Notes: generated from the sequence alone by a model not told the origin. A stretch of 35,109 nucleotides of DNA from DASSKF01 sp035690725 (GCA_035690725.1 DASSKF010000118.1:1-35109); one strand, 5' to 3'; shown: positions 1 through 7,774, counted from the stretch's first letter. Translations and numbers: made by a program.

Positions 1-597
1 GGCCGCCCGCGGCTGCACCGACTCCTGCCAGTGCAGCTGGAAGCTCGACAGCTCGACGGCCAGCACGTCGTGCGGCTCGGGGTCGAGGACCGCCTCCAGC
101 AGCGGCGTGCCCACGTTGCCCACCGCGACCGAGCGCAGCCCGGCGGCCTGCAGGATCGACGCCAGCATCCGGACGGTGGTGGTCTTGCCGTTGGTGCCGG
201 TGATCGTCAGCCAGGGGGCGGCCCCCTCCCGGGCGCGCATCCGCCAGGCGAGCTCGACCTCCCCCCAGACCGGTATGCCGTCCCGCGCCGCCGCGGCCAG
301 CAGCGGCTGGTCCGGCCGCCACCCGGGCGAGGTGACGACGAGGGCGGTCTGCGCGGGCGCCCGTTCGGTGTGCCCGGCACCGAGCCGCACGTCCACGTCG
401 AGCAGCCGCAGCACCCGGGCGTGCTCGAGCACGGACGGGCTGTCCCCGCCGTCGACGGCGACCACGTGGGCACCGCGCTGCGCCAGCGCGTCCGCCGCCG
501 CGAAGCCGCTGACGCCGAGGCCGCACACGACGACCCGCAGGCCGGCCCAGTCACCGTCGCGGTGGGTCAGGTCGCGCCCGGCGAGACGCGCGCTCAC
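1..597 (-). CDS. murD: MurD, UDP-N-acetylmuramoyl-L-alanine--D-glutamate ligase (N-terminal part)
   Basis: MurD is the cytoplasmic ATP-dependent ligase that adds D-glutamate to UDP-MurNAc-L-Ala in peptidoglycan precursor synthesis. Only the first 199 codons are in the window; the gene runs off the left edge with an open frame. Visible are an N-terminal Rossmann-like stretch (VVVCGLGVSGFAAADAL, about residues 17-33), the Mur-ligase P-loop GTNGKTTT near residue 134, and the conserved ELSSFQL segment near residue 183. The GTG start overlaps the mraY stop by 4 bp (GTGA), suggesting translational coupling. An ATA isoleucine codon, rare in this DNA, lies within a GTATGCC motif. Identity is secure from motifs and position; the C-terminal domain cannot be assessed. 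Confidence 0.95.
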   Translation of the reverse strand, partial: MSARLAGRDLTHRDGDWAGLRVVVCGLGVSGFAAADALAQRGAHVVAVDGGDSPSVLEHARVLRLLDVDVRLGAGHTERAPAQTALVVTSPGWRPDQPLLAAAARDGIPVWGEVELAWRMRAREGAAPWLTITGTNGKTTTVRMLASILQAAGLRSVAVGNVGTPLLEAVLDPEPHDVLAVELSSFQLHWQESVQPRAA

Positions 598-1673
598 GTG
601 CCGACCACCCACTCGGCATAGAAGAGGCCGAGGCCGACGGCCGCGAACAGGCCGGCGATGATCCAGAACCGGATGACGATCGTGACCTCGTCCCACCCGA
701 CGAGCTCGAAGTGGTGCTGCAGCGGTGCCATCCGGAACACCCGTTTGCCGGTGGTCTTGAACGAGGCGACCTGGATGATCACGGACAGCGTGATGAGGAC
801 GAACAGGCCGCCGAGGATGACGACGAGCAGCTCGGTGCGCGTGGCGATGGCCAGGCCCGCGAGCGCACCACCGAGGGCCAGCGACCCGGTGTCGCCCATG
901 AAGATCTTCGCCGGGGAGGCGTTCCACCACAGGAACCCGAAGCATGCGCCGGCCACCGCCGCGGCGACCACCGCGAGGTCGTGCGGGTCGCGCACCTCGT
1001 AGCACTTCATGCTCGGGTTGGTCTGGCAGTTCTGGTTGAACTGCCAGATCCCGATGAGCACGTAGGAGCCGAACACCATGGCGCTCGCGCCGGTGGCCAG
1101 CCCGTCGAGGCCGTCGGTGAGGTTCACCCCGTTGCTCGTGCCGGCGATCATCAGGTTGGCCCACAGCACGAACAGGATCAGCCCGATGACGGGCCCGGCG
1201 AACGCGAGGTTGACACCGGTGTCCCGCACCAAGGAGACGTAGGTGCTGGCGGGGGTCCGGTAGCCGCTGTTGGGGAACTGCAGGGCGAGCACGGCGAACA
1301 GCACCGCCACGACGGTCTGCCCGATGAGCTTCTCGTGGCTGCGCAGGCCGAGGCTGCGCTGCTTGGAGATCTTGATGTAGTCGTCGAGGAAGCCGACGAG
1401 GCCCAGGCCGGTCATGAGCAGCAGCACCAGCAGCCCGCTGGCGGTCGGGAGCGTGAGGGTGAACACGTGCGCCAGCGCGTAGGCCAGCAGGGTGGACCCG
1501 ATGATGACGATGCCGCCCATCGTGGGCGTCCCGCGCTTGGTGTGGTGCGACGTCGGGCCGTCGTCGCGGATGAACTGGCCGTAGCCCTGGCGCACCAGCA
1601 GCTTGATGAACGCCGGCGTCCCGAACAGGGAGACGACGAGGGCGACCGCGGCCCCGAAGAGGACCGTCTTCAT
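594..1673 (-). CDS. mraY: MraY, phospho-N-acetylmuramoyl-pentapeptide transferase
   Basis: This integral membrane enzyme transfers phospho-MurNAc-pentapeptide from UDP to undecaprenyl phosphate, making lipid I. The 359-residue product has the usual length and about ten hydrophobic segments. Family signatures are present: HHTKRGTPTMGG near residue 43, the DDYIK aspartates near 97, NLTDGLDGLA near 184 and FMGDTGSLALGG near 258. The ATG start overlaps the murF stop (ATGA) and its stop overlaps the murD start, so it sits in a tightly coupled run. The identification is firm. Confidence 0.97.
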   Translation of the reverse strand: MKTVLFGAAVALVVSLFGTPAFIKLLVRQGYGQFIRDDGPTSHHTKRGTPTMGGIVIIGSTLLAYALAHVFTLTLPTASGLLVLLLMTGLGLVGFLDDYIKISKQRSLGLRSHEKLIGQTVVAVLFAVLALQFPNSGYRTPASTYVSLVRDTGVNLAFAGPVIGLILFVLWANLMIAGTSNGVNLTDGLDGLATGASAMVFGSYVLIGIWQFNQNCQTNPSMKCYEVRDPHDLAVVAAAVAGACFGFLWWNASPAKIFMGDTGSLALGGALAGLAIATRTELLVVILGGLFVLITLSVIIQVASFKTTGKRVFRMAPLQHHFELVGWDEVTIVIRFWIIAGLFAAVGLGLFYAEWVVGT

Positions 1674-3052
1674 CCCGGCACGTCCTCGACGAGCCGGTCC
1701 CCGAGCACTCGCAGCCCGCTGTCGCGGCTCGACTTCAGCAGCACGACGTCACCGGCGGCCAGCTCACGGCGCAGCAGCTCGTGGGCCGCGTCGATGTCGG
1801 GGACCCAGGTCGACTCCTCGCCCCAGGACCCCTCGTGCCGGGCGCCCTGGTCGATCGCCCGGGCCCCCTCCCCCACGGCGACGAGGCGGCCGATGTTCAG
1901 CCGCACGGCCAGCCGCCCGATCTCGTCGTGCTCGGCGACCGACCCCTCACCGAGCTCGCGCATCTCCCCCAGCACCGCCCAGGTGCGGCGGCCGTGCCCC
2001 ATCGAGACCAGCGCCTTGAGGGCGGCCCGCATCGACTCCGGGTTGGCGTTGTAGGCGTCGTTGACGACGGTGACACCGTCAGCGCGCTCGTGCACCTCCA
2101 TCCGCCATCGGCTGGCCGGCCGCGCCGTGGCGAACACCCGGACGACGTGGTCGAGGTCCACCCCGAGCTCGAGCGCCGCGGCGGTGACCGCCAGCGCGTT
2201 GCCCACCTGGTGCTCGCCGAACAGGCCCAGCTGGACGTCGCGCTCCCCGGCCGGCGTGCGCAGGCGGAAGGACGGCCGGCCGGCCCGGTCCAGTGTGATG
2301 TCGCTGGCGCGCACGTCGGCGTCGGCGGCGGTGCCGACCCGGACCACCCTGGCCCGTGCGCGGTCGGCCATCGCCGCGACGAGCGGGTCGTCCGCGTTGA
2401 GCACTGCGACCCCGTCCTCGGGCAGCGCCTCGACGAGCTCACCCTTCGTGCGGGCGATCGCCTCGCGGGAGCCGAACAGTCCCAGGTGGGCCGAGCCGAC
2501 GTTGAGCACGAGGCCGATCCGCGGCGGGGCGATCCGGCACAGGTAGGCGATGTGGCCGACACCGTCGGCGCCCATCTCGGCCACGAGGTAACGGGTGTCC
2601 TCGGTCACCCGGCAGACGGTCAGCGGCACACCGACCTCGGAGTTGTAGGACCCGACCGGAGCGACCGTGGGTCCGACGTCGGCGAGCACGTCCGCGAGCA
2701 GGTCCTTCGTGCTCGTCTTGCCCGACGAGCCGGTGATGCCGACCACGCTGAGCCCGGTGGCCCGGTCGACGACGTCGCGCGCGACCCGGGCGAAGGCCTC
2801 CTGGACGTCGAGGACCTGCACGCTGGGCAGCTCCTCGACCGGCCGGGTGACCAGGGCGGCGACCGCGCCGTGCTCGCGGGCCTGGTCCACGAACCGGTGG
2901 CCGTCGGCGTGCTCACCGATGCGCGCGACGTACAGGCTGCCGGGGGTGGCCTCCCGTGCGTCGGTGACCACCGCGCTCTCGACGAGGACGTCCGTGCCGT
3001 GCCGGCTGCCGCCGGTGAGGGCGGCGAGCTCGCTGAGCTGGACGGGGATCAC
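1670..3052 (-). CDS. murF: MurF, UDP-N-acetylmuramoyl-tripeptide--D-alanyl-D-alanine ligase
   Basis: MurF adds the D-Ala-D-Ala dipeptide to UDP-MurNAc-tripeptide using ATP. The chosen GTG start (VIPVQLSELAAL) gives 460 residues, normal for MurF, and overlaps the ftsI stop by 4 bp. The frame stays open further upstream, but that extension is only the antisense/other-frame shadow of ftsI. Motifs are the N-terminal UDP-binding domain, the P-loop GITGSSGKTSTK around residue 112, and the conserved NDAYNANPESM segment around residue 336. No murE is visible: murF directly follows ftsI, where many actinobacteria have murE between them. murE may be elsewhere. Confidence 0.95.
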   Translation of the reverse strand: MIPVQLSELAALTGGSRHGTDVLVESAVVTDAREATPGSLYVARIGEHADGHRFVDQAREHGAVAALVTRPVEELPSVQVLDVQEAFARVARDVVDRATGLSVVGITGSSGKTSTKDLLADVLADVGPTVAPVGSYNSEVGVPLTVCRVTEDTRYLVAEMGADGVGHIAYLCRIAPPRIGLVLNVGSAHLGLFGSREAIARTKGELVEALPEDGVAVLNADDPLVAAMADRARARVVRVGTAADADVRASDITLDRAGRPSFRLRTPAGERDVQLGLFGEHQVGNALAVTAAALELGVDLDHVVRVFATARPASRWRMEVHERADGVTVVNDAYNANPESMRAALKALVSMGHGRRTWAVLGEMRELGEGSVAEHDEIGRLAVRLNIGRLVAVGEGARAIDQGARHEGSWGEESTWVPDIDAAHELLRRELAAGDVVLLKSSRDSGLRVLGDRLVEDVPG

Positions 3053-5085
3053 GGACGCTGCTCCTGCCGCTGGTGCTTGCGGTCGAGCTGCTTGCGCTCC
3101 CGGACGGTGAGCGGGTACGGCTCGGCCTTGGTGCCGGTCGGCGGGACGCGGTACTCCTGCAGGGTGTAGCGCATGACGTCGGAGAACACCGGCGCCGCGA
3201 CCACGCCTCCGTAGATGGACGTCTTCGGGTCTTGGAGCACAACCGCGACGACGAACTGGGGGTCGTCCGCGGGAGCGAGCCCGATGAACGACGCGGTGTA
3301 GCCGTTGTACCCGCCGGTGTCGGGATCGTACCGGTCGGCGGTGCCGGTCTTGCCGGCCACCCGGTAGCCCTCGACCTCGGCCGCCGGGGCGGTGCCGTGC
3401 TCGCCGACGACCGACTCCATCATGTGCCGCATCTCCCGGGCCACCTCCGGCGACACCACCCGCACCGGGTGGTTCTCGGGCGTCCGGTGCAGGGTGCCGT
3501 GGGCGTCCCGGACGCCCGCGACGAGCGTGGGGGGCACCCGCAGGCCGTCGTTGGCGATCGTCTGGAAGACGCCGACGTCCTGCAGCGCGTTGACCGAGAA
3601 GCCCTGGCCGAACAGCACGGTGTAGCGGCGGGTGGAGGCCCACTTCGACGCGGGGGGCAGCAGCCCGGCGGTCTCGCCCGGGAACCCGATGCCGCTCTTG
3701 CTGCCGAGGCCGAACTTCTCGAAGTAGTGGTGCATCACGCTCGGCTTGACCTGCTCGCCGATGAGGATCGTGCCCATGTTGCTGGAGTGGGCGAGCACGC
3801 CGGCCGCGGTCAACCGCTCGGTGCCGTGCTCCTCGGCGTCCTTGAAGCTCGTGCCCGCTCGCTCCAGGCGCGGGGGGACCGTCACTTCGGTGGTGGGGGT
3901 GACCACGCCCTCCTGCAGGCTGGCGGCGATCGTCATGACCTTGGCCGTCGATCCGGGCTCGAACGTGGAGTCGAAGACCCGGCTGGTGAGCTTGCCGTCC
4001 GCCTGGTCGAGGTGGTCGGGGTCGAACGTCGGCCAGGACGCCACGGCCCGCAGCCTGGCGTTCTCGGCGTCCATGACGATGACCGTCCCGGACTCCGCCC
4101 CCGTCTTGCGCACCTGCTCGGCGAGGGCGTTCTGGGCGTAGAACTGCAGGTCGGCGTTGAGCGTGGTCCGCACGTCCTTGCCGGGCACCGCGGACCGGAC
4201 CTCGTGCTCGGCGGTCGGGATGACCCGGCCGTTCTCCGAGAGCTCGTAGCGGGCCTGCCCCGGCTTCCCGGTCAGCGCCTTGTTCATCATCAGCTCGAGC
4301 CCGCCCCCGGGGCTGCCGTCGGCGCCCACCCAGCCGGTGAGGGGGCCCACGGTGCCACCCAGCGGGTAGAGCCGCTTGGTCGTCTGCTCGCTGTAGATGC
4401 CCGGTATGCCGAGCTTGGCCACCTTGCGCCAGGTCATCGGGGACACGTCCTTGACCAGGTAGGTGAACCTGCCGGTGGCCGACCGCAGCCGGGTCGCGAG
4501 CGCCTCCGGCGACGTGTCGACCAGGGGGGCGATCGCCCGGGCCGCGGCGGTGATCCCGGTCGGGCCGGTGTCGGCGCCCTCCCGGTAGGTGGGCACGGCC
4601 GTCGGGTCGGCGGTGATGTTGCGCCGCTCGACGCTGGTGGCGAGCAGGGTGCCGTTGGCGCCGGTGATGTTGCCGCGCTCGGCCGGCAGGGTCACCTGGT
4701 GCAGCCGGTTCCCCAGGGCCGCGTTGGCGACGGTCGAGGCGTCGAGGGCCTGCAGTCGCAGCAGCTGGGCGCCGAACAGGCTGAAGACGAACAGGATGGC
4801 GATCAGCAGGAACCGCACGCGCCGGTGCGGGTGGCCGACCCCGATGCGCCGCTTCCGGCGGGAGGAGGGCGTGCGCCGGGACGTCGACGCGCGGCGGGTG
4901 GAGGTGGTCCGGTTGCCCCCGTGGGACGAGGACCGGCGGGATGAGGGCGTGCGGCGGGAGGGCGTGCGGCGGGTGGAGGTGGTCCGGTTGTCCCCGCGGG
5001 TGGGACGGTCAGCGCGTCGTGAGCCGGAGCGGGGGGTGCTGCCGCGGGAACCCGAGCTGCTGCCCCTGCCTCGGGTCTGGCTCAC
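3049..5085 (-). CDS. ftsI: FtsI/PBP3, septal peptidoglycan transpeptidase
   Basis: This is a class B penicillin-binding protein that cross-links septal peptidoglycan with FtsW and the divisome. The GTG start at 5085 follows the ftsL stop by 4 bp and has an AGAGG element upstream, giving 678 residues. An 80-residue tail rich in Arg, Ser and Thr precedes one membrane anchor (about 90-108). A PBP dimerisation domain and the transpeptidase domain follow. Active-site motifs are visible: S-T-A-K at 379-382, S-S-N at 434-436 and K-T-G at 579-581. The cytoplasmic tail is longer than in many homologues and contains an internal duplication (see repeat feature). The frame remains open upstream through ftsL, so longer starts are unlikely to be real. 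Confidence 0.95.
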   Translation of the reverse strand: MSQTRGRGSSSGSRGSTPRSGSRRADRPTRGDNRTTSTRRTPSRRTPSSRRSSSHGGNRTTSTRRASTSRRTPSSRRKRRIGVGHPHRRVRFLLIAILFVFSLFGAQLLRLQALDASTVANAALGNRLHQVTLPAERGNITGANGTLLATSVERRNITADPTAVPTYREGADTGPTGITAAARAIAPLVDTSPEALATRLRSATGRFTYLVKDVSPMTWRKVAKLGIPGIYSEQTTKRLYPLGGTVGPLTGWVGADGSPGGGLELMMNKALTGKPGQARYELSENGRVIPTAEHEVRSAVPGKDVRTTLNADLQFYAQNALAEQVRKTGAESGTVIVMDAENARLRAVASWPTFDPDHLDQADGKLTSRVFDSTFEPGSTAKVMTIAASLQEGVVTPTTEVTVPPRLERAGTSFKDAEEHGTERLTAAGVLAHSSNMGTILIGEQVKPSVMHHYFEKFGLGSKSGIGFPGETAGLLPPASKWASTRRYTVLFGQGFSVNALQDVGVFQTIANDGLRVPPTLVAGVRDAHGTLHRTPENHPVRVVSPEVAREMRHMMESVVGEHGTAPAAEVEGYRVAGKTGTADRYDPDTGGYNGYTASFIGLAPADDPQFVVAVVLQDPKTSIYGGVVAAPVFSDVMRYTLQEYRVPPTGTKAEPYPLTVRERKQLDRKHQRQEQRP
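4852..4995 (-). repeat. Imperfect tandem duplication in the ftsI N-terminal tail
   Basis: Residues 31-51 and 57-78 of FtsI are near-copies built around NRTTSTRR followed by RRTPSSRR. At the DNA level a stretch reading gcggcgggtggaggtggtcc on the plus strand occurs in both units. The unit is about 66 bp, and the two copies are separated by a short Ser/His/Gly linker. The region is low-complexity and strongly basic, on the predicted cytoplasmic side of the membrane anchor. Confidence 0.75.
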
Positions 5086-5089
5086 GGAG

Positions 5090-5680
5090 CTACCTCTTCG
5101 TCGTCGGGTCCTGCTGGCTCGTGCGCTGGCCCTTCGCCGGGGCACCGCCCACCGTGGTCGCACGCTCCTTGGCAGCCCGGACGACTGCGGCCATGCCGGC
5201 CGCCGCCGAGGTCTGCGCGGCGTGCGCCGTGCTCGGTGCCGTCGGCTCCGTGGTCGGCGGCGACACCACCGTAAAGCGCTCGTCACCCGGCGCCGGCTTC
5301 GCCACGCCGAGCACCCTGCCGTCGGAGAGCCGGACGAAGGCGGAGGACTGGGAGGGAACCATGCCCATGGCGGCGGCACGCTGCGCCAGGTGGGCCGGTG
5401 CCTCCTGCTGGCGCAGCTGCGTCTCGAGGCCGGTGACCCGGTCGCTGAGGGCGCCGGACCTCGCCTCGAGGTCGTAGAGCGTGAACGACCCCTGGGACAT
5501 CGCGGTGTTGAGCAGCAGCAGGGCGACCAGTCCGGACACGAGCAGGCCGACGCAGAGGATGGCGAAGCCGAGGCCGCTGGTGCGGTCCTGCGCGCCGCTG
5601 ATGACGCGCAGGCGCGGCACGCTCGGCCGCTGGGCGATGCTGCGGACACCGGCACGGGCGGTGGCGGTCATCTGGCTCAT
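5090..5680 (-). CDS. ftsL: FtsL-like septum protein
   Basis: This is a small bitopic division protein expected to form the FtsQ-FtsB-FtsL-type subcomplex that recruits and activates FtsW/FtsI. Sequence cannot be relied on for this fast-evolving family. The call rests on position between rsmH and ftsI, one membrane segment (about residues 36-61), and a following coiled-coil-like stretch (TLYDLEARSGALSDRVTGLETQLRQQ). A conserved-looking MGMVPSQSSAFVRLSDGRVLGV segment comes next, then a Ser/Thr/Ala/Pro-rich tail. At 196 residues it is longer than enteric FtsL because of that tail. The start is ATG at 5680, 7 bp after the rsmH stop; a second in-frame ATG lies 3 codons downstream. Confidence 0.8.
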   Translation of the reverse strand: MSQMTATARAGVRSIAQRPSVPRLRVISGAQDRTSGLGFAILCVGLLVSGLVALLLLNTAMSQGSFTLYDLEARSGALSDRVTGLETQLRQQEAPAHLAQRAAAMGMVPSQSSAFVRLSDGRVLGVAKPAPGDERFTVVSPPTTEPTAPSTAHAAQTSAAAGMAAVVRAAKERATTVGGAPAKGQRTSQQDPTTKR

Positions 5681-5687
5681 GGCCTCG

Positions 5688-6701
5688 TCATCCCTTCGAG
5701 GTGGACGAACTGCTGCTGGAGGAACGGGTGGTGGACGAACCGGTCGATCGGGTGCGCTCCGCCGCCCGGAGCCGGGCCGAGGCGGCGCGGGGGTTGCCGG
5801 CGACCTCGTCGGCGCCCGGCTCCTCGGCGCCCCGGGTCAGCAGCCGCAGCCAGGGCCGGTGCTCCGGCAGCTCGACGGGCAGGCCCTCCGGGGCGCTGCT
5901 GCGGGCGCCGGCCCGCAGGGCGTGCTTGGTGAGGCGGTCCTCGAGGGAGTGGTAGGACAGCACCGCCACCCGGCCCCCGACGGCCAGCCCGTCCAGCGCG
6001 GCCGGCAGCGCCGAGCGCCAGGCGTCCAGCTCGCGGTTCACCTCGATGCGCAGGGCCTGGAAGGTCCGCTTCGCCGGGTGTCCCCCGCTGCGCTGCGACG
6101 CGGCCGGGATGGTGGCGCGCAGCAGCTCGACCAGCTGCGCCGAGGTCCGGAACGGCTCCCGCTCCCGCTGGCGGACGACCGCCCGCGCGACCCGGCGGGC
6201 GAAGCGCTCCTCGCCGTAGTCGCGCAGGATGCGCTCGAGCGCACCGGTCTCGTAGGTGTTGAGCACCTCGGCCGCCGTGCGGCCCTCCCCCTGGTCCATC
6301 CGCATGTCGAGCGGGGCGTCCTCGCGGTAGGCGAACCCGCGCTCGGCCACGTCCAGCTGCAGCGAGGAGACGCCGAGGTCGAACAGCACCGCCTGCGCTG
6401 CGCCCCCGGCGTGCTCGGCGATGACCTCGCCGACCCGGTCGTAGACGGTGTGGACCGGCGTGAACCGGTCACCGAAGCGCGCCAGCCGCTCGCCCGCCAG
6501 GCGCAGCGCCTGCGGGTCCCGGTCGATCCCCACGAGCCGGGCCTGCGGACTCGCCTCGAGGAGGGCCTCGGCGTGGCCGCCCAGGCCGAGGGTGCCGTCG
6601 ACGACCACCGCGCCCGGCTCCTGCAGGGCGGGAGCCAGCAGCTCCACGATGCGTGCGCTGAGCACCGGGACGTGACGTCCTCGGTCGGTGCTGGCGCTCA
6701 C
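5688..6701 (-). CDS. rsmH: RsmH, 16S rRNA (cytosine1402-N4)-methyltransferase
   Basis: RsmH (MraW) uses S-adenosylmethionine to N4-methylate C1402 of 16S rRNA in the ribosomal P site. The 337-residue protein opens with HVPVLSARIVELL. It shows the SAM-binding motif VVDGTLGLGGHAEALL (about residues 33-48), the DLGVSSLQLD segment near 108 and FQALRIEVNRELDAW near 215. It starts with GTG at 6701 behind GGAGGAG, part of a small self-complementary GGAGGAGCCTCC. The last roughly 20 residues are a Ser/Thr-rich tail outside the enzyme fold. It is separated from mraZ by 240 bp of structured, repetitive DNA, unlike the close packing downstream. Confidence 0.96.
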   Translation of the reverse strand: MSASTDRGRHVPVLSARIVELLAPALQEPGAVVVDGTLGLGGHAEALLEASPQARLVGIDRDPQALRLAGERLARFGDRFTPVHTVYDRVGEVIAEHAGGAAQAVLFDLGVSSLQLDVAERGFAYREDAPLDMRMDQGEGRTAAEVLNTYETGALERILRDYGEERFARRVARAVVRQREREPFRTSAQLVELLRATIPAASQRSGGHPAKRTFQALRIEVNRELDAWRSALPAALDGLAVGGRVAVLSYHSLEDRLTKHALRAGARSSAPEGLPVELPEHRPWLRLLTRGAEEPGADEVAGNPRAASARLRAAERTRSTGSSTTRSSSSSSSTSKG

Positions 6702-6720
6702 GGAGGCTCCTCCGGGTCAG

Positions 6721-6764
6721 TGGCAGGTCAGTGGCGGGTCGGTGGCGGATCGGTGGCGGATCGG
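6721..6764. repeat. 11-bp tandem repeat, four units, upstream of rsmH
   Basis: Four contiguous 11-mers on the plus strand run 6721-6731, 6732-6742, 6743-6753 and 6754-6764, with consensus TGGCGGATCGG. The two units nearest mraZ are identical and the others differ at two or three positions; a degenerate fifth unit may follow. The array lies in the transcribed leader between mraZ and rsmH, about 20 bp before the rsmH start codon. Confidence 0.85.
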
Positions 6765-6844
6765 ATGGCGGCTGGGGGGCGGACTCGTGTGAGTGGTTCG
6801 TGCAGGTGGGGCGTGGTGGGGGGCGCGGGCCCCGGTCCTGGCGT

Positions 6845-6926
6845 CAGGTCTCCATCCGCTCCCGTTTCGCCTCGTCCCGGCGCCGGGGAAGGTGCGCCGG
6901 GGCGGTGTGAAGCGGGTGGAGACCTG
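6845..6926 (-). other. Nested inverted repeat in the mraZ-rsmH intergenic transcript
   Basis: A 15-bp outer arm (6845-6859) is complementary to 6912-6926 with one G-T position. Inside it, 6876-6883 pairs perfectly with 6894-6901 (CCCGGCGC/GCGCCGGG) around a 10-nt loop. Just next to it, on the mraZ side, is a 6-bp hairpin ACCTGG/CCAGGT (6922-6935), which competes with the outer arm. There is no U-tract, so it is not a classic intrinsic terminator. It may be an attenuator, an RNase processing site or an mRNA-stabilising structure; the role is inferred. Confidence 0.6.
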
Positions 6927-6941
6927 GCCCCAGGTGTCGGG

Positions 6942-7373
6942 TCAGAGCCGTCCGGGGACCACCTCCTCGGACCGCTCGGCGAAGGCCTGCTCGGTGCTCT
7001 CCAGGTAGGTGGTCCACGCCGAGGTGTCCCACACCTCCACCCGGTTCCCCGCGCCGATGACGGTGCAGTCCCGGTCGAGCCCGGCGTACTCGCGCAGCGT
7101 GGCCGGCACGGTCACCCGCCCCTGCTTGTCCGGGATCTCGTCGGAGGCGCCGGACAGGAAGACCCGCTGGTAGTCGCGCACCGCCTTGTCGGTCACCGGC
7201 TGGGCCTGCATCGACTCGGTGATCTGGAGGAAGTCGTTCATCGCGTAGACGTACAGGCAGCGCTCCTGGCCACGCGTGATGACCAGGCCGCCGGCGAGGC
7301 GCTCACGGAACTTGGCGGGGAGGAAGAGGCGGCCCTTGTCGTCGAGCCGAGGGGTGTGTGTGCCGAGGAACAC
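6942..7373 (-). CDS. mraZ: MraZ, dcw-cluster transcriptional regulator
   Basis: MraZ is an AbrB-fold, ring-forming DNA-binding protein that represses its own operon by binding direct TGGGN repeats in the promoter. The GTG start at 7373 gives 143 residues, beginning with the family hallmark FLGTHTPRLDDKGRLFLPAKFR. A second AbrB-like repeat near residue 82 reads GRVTVPATLREYAGL. A strong GGGAGGTGG Shine-Dalgarno lies about 7 nt upstream, which decides this start over a longer in-frame ATG at 7421. It is first in the dcw transcript and its likely binding sites lie directly upstream. Confidence 0.95.
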   Translation of the reverse strand: MFLGTHTPRLDDKGRLFLPAKFRERLAGGLVITRGQERCLYVYAMNDFLQITESMQAQPVTDKAVRDYQRVFLSGASDEIPDKQGRVTVPATLREYAGLDRDCTVIGAGNRVEVWDTSAWTTYLESTEQAFAERSEEVVPGRL

Positions 7374-7415
7374 CGCGCTCCACCTCCCTCTCGGTGCCGG
7401 ATCTCCACCGAACCG

Positions 7416-7460
7416 GCCCACCTGTCACCGCCATGCCCCACAATACTCCACCCAGCCCCA
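7416..7460 (-). promoter_or_regulatory. MraZ-box array (five pentamers at 10-bp periodicity)
   Basis: Reading on the minus strand toward mraZ, pentamers sit at 7460-7456 (TGGGG), 7450-7446 (TGGAG), 7440-7436 (TGGGG), 7430-7426 (CGGTG) and 7420-7416 (TGGGC), each exactly 10 bp apart. Known MraZ operators are TGGGN repeats separated by 5 bp, the same geometry. Three units match TGGGN fully and two are degenerate. The array covers the spacer, the edge of the -10 and the start region of the predicted promoter, consistent with autorepression. Confidence 0.75.
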
Positions 7461-7467
7461 CCGTCAA
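7440..7467 (-). promoter_or_regulatory. Predicted SigA promoter of the dcw operon (PmraZ)
   Basis: On the minus strand a -35 element TTGACG (7467-7462) is followed by 16 bp and a -10 element TATTGT (7445-7440). Transcription would begin near 7433, leaving a leader of about 60 nt before the mraZ GTG. The match is five of six at -35 and four of six at -10. It is interleaved with the MraZ boxes. Confidence 0.6.
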
Positions 7468-7774
7468 CGTGAAAGTGCGGTGTCGCGCGGCAATTCTGGG
7501 GACGAACCCGCAGGTCAGGAGCGGTGGGGAGCAAGTGGGGGACAATGCCGTGAACCAGACCGCTCCGGCCCCTCGTCGAGGGATCGGGTGCCGGTGGGTG
7601 CCCGCCGCCCGAGCACGAAGCCATAACGCCTGCGCGGCCGGTGCGGCCGACGTGGTGACGAGTGGAGGCGACTGGGGAGATGATGGGGCCCCGCCGACCC
7701 ACCGGAGTGGGTAGCGCCTGCGGTGCGCCACCCACCCGTGCCGGTCGTCCACGTCCGACAGACAGGAGCTGCGC
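7461..7774. other. Divergent intergenic region between mraZ and the MoxR gene
   Basis: This stretch of about 310 bp holds no open frame I trust. Its left end carries the mraZ promoter. The rest should contain the plus-strand promoter for the MoxR operon. I see only a weak -10-like GACAAT at 7541-7546 without a convincing -35, and a hairpin at 7707-7735. Overall AT content is slightly higher than in neighbouring genes. Confidence 0.5.
7707..7735 (+). other. Stem-loop in the MoxR-operon leader
   Basis: Arms GTGGGTAGCGC (7707-7717) and GCGCCACCCAC (7725-7735) pair over 11 positions with one mismatch around a 7-nt loop. The hairpin lies 39 bp before the MoxR GTG start. It has no U-tract, so it may be a leader structure or a protein-binding palindrome. 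Function is unknown. Confidence 0.45.

Noticed and set aside
3073..4944. Long plus-strand open frame (over 600 codons) opposite ftsI
   Set aside because: The opposite strand encodes FtsI with all catalytic motifs; the antisense product is Gly/Arg/Val-rich without any recognisable motif, as expected for a shadow in GC-rich DNA.
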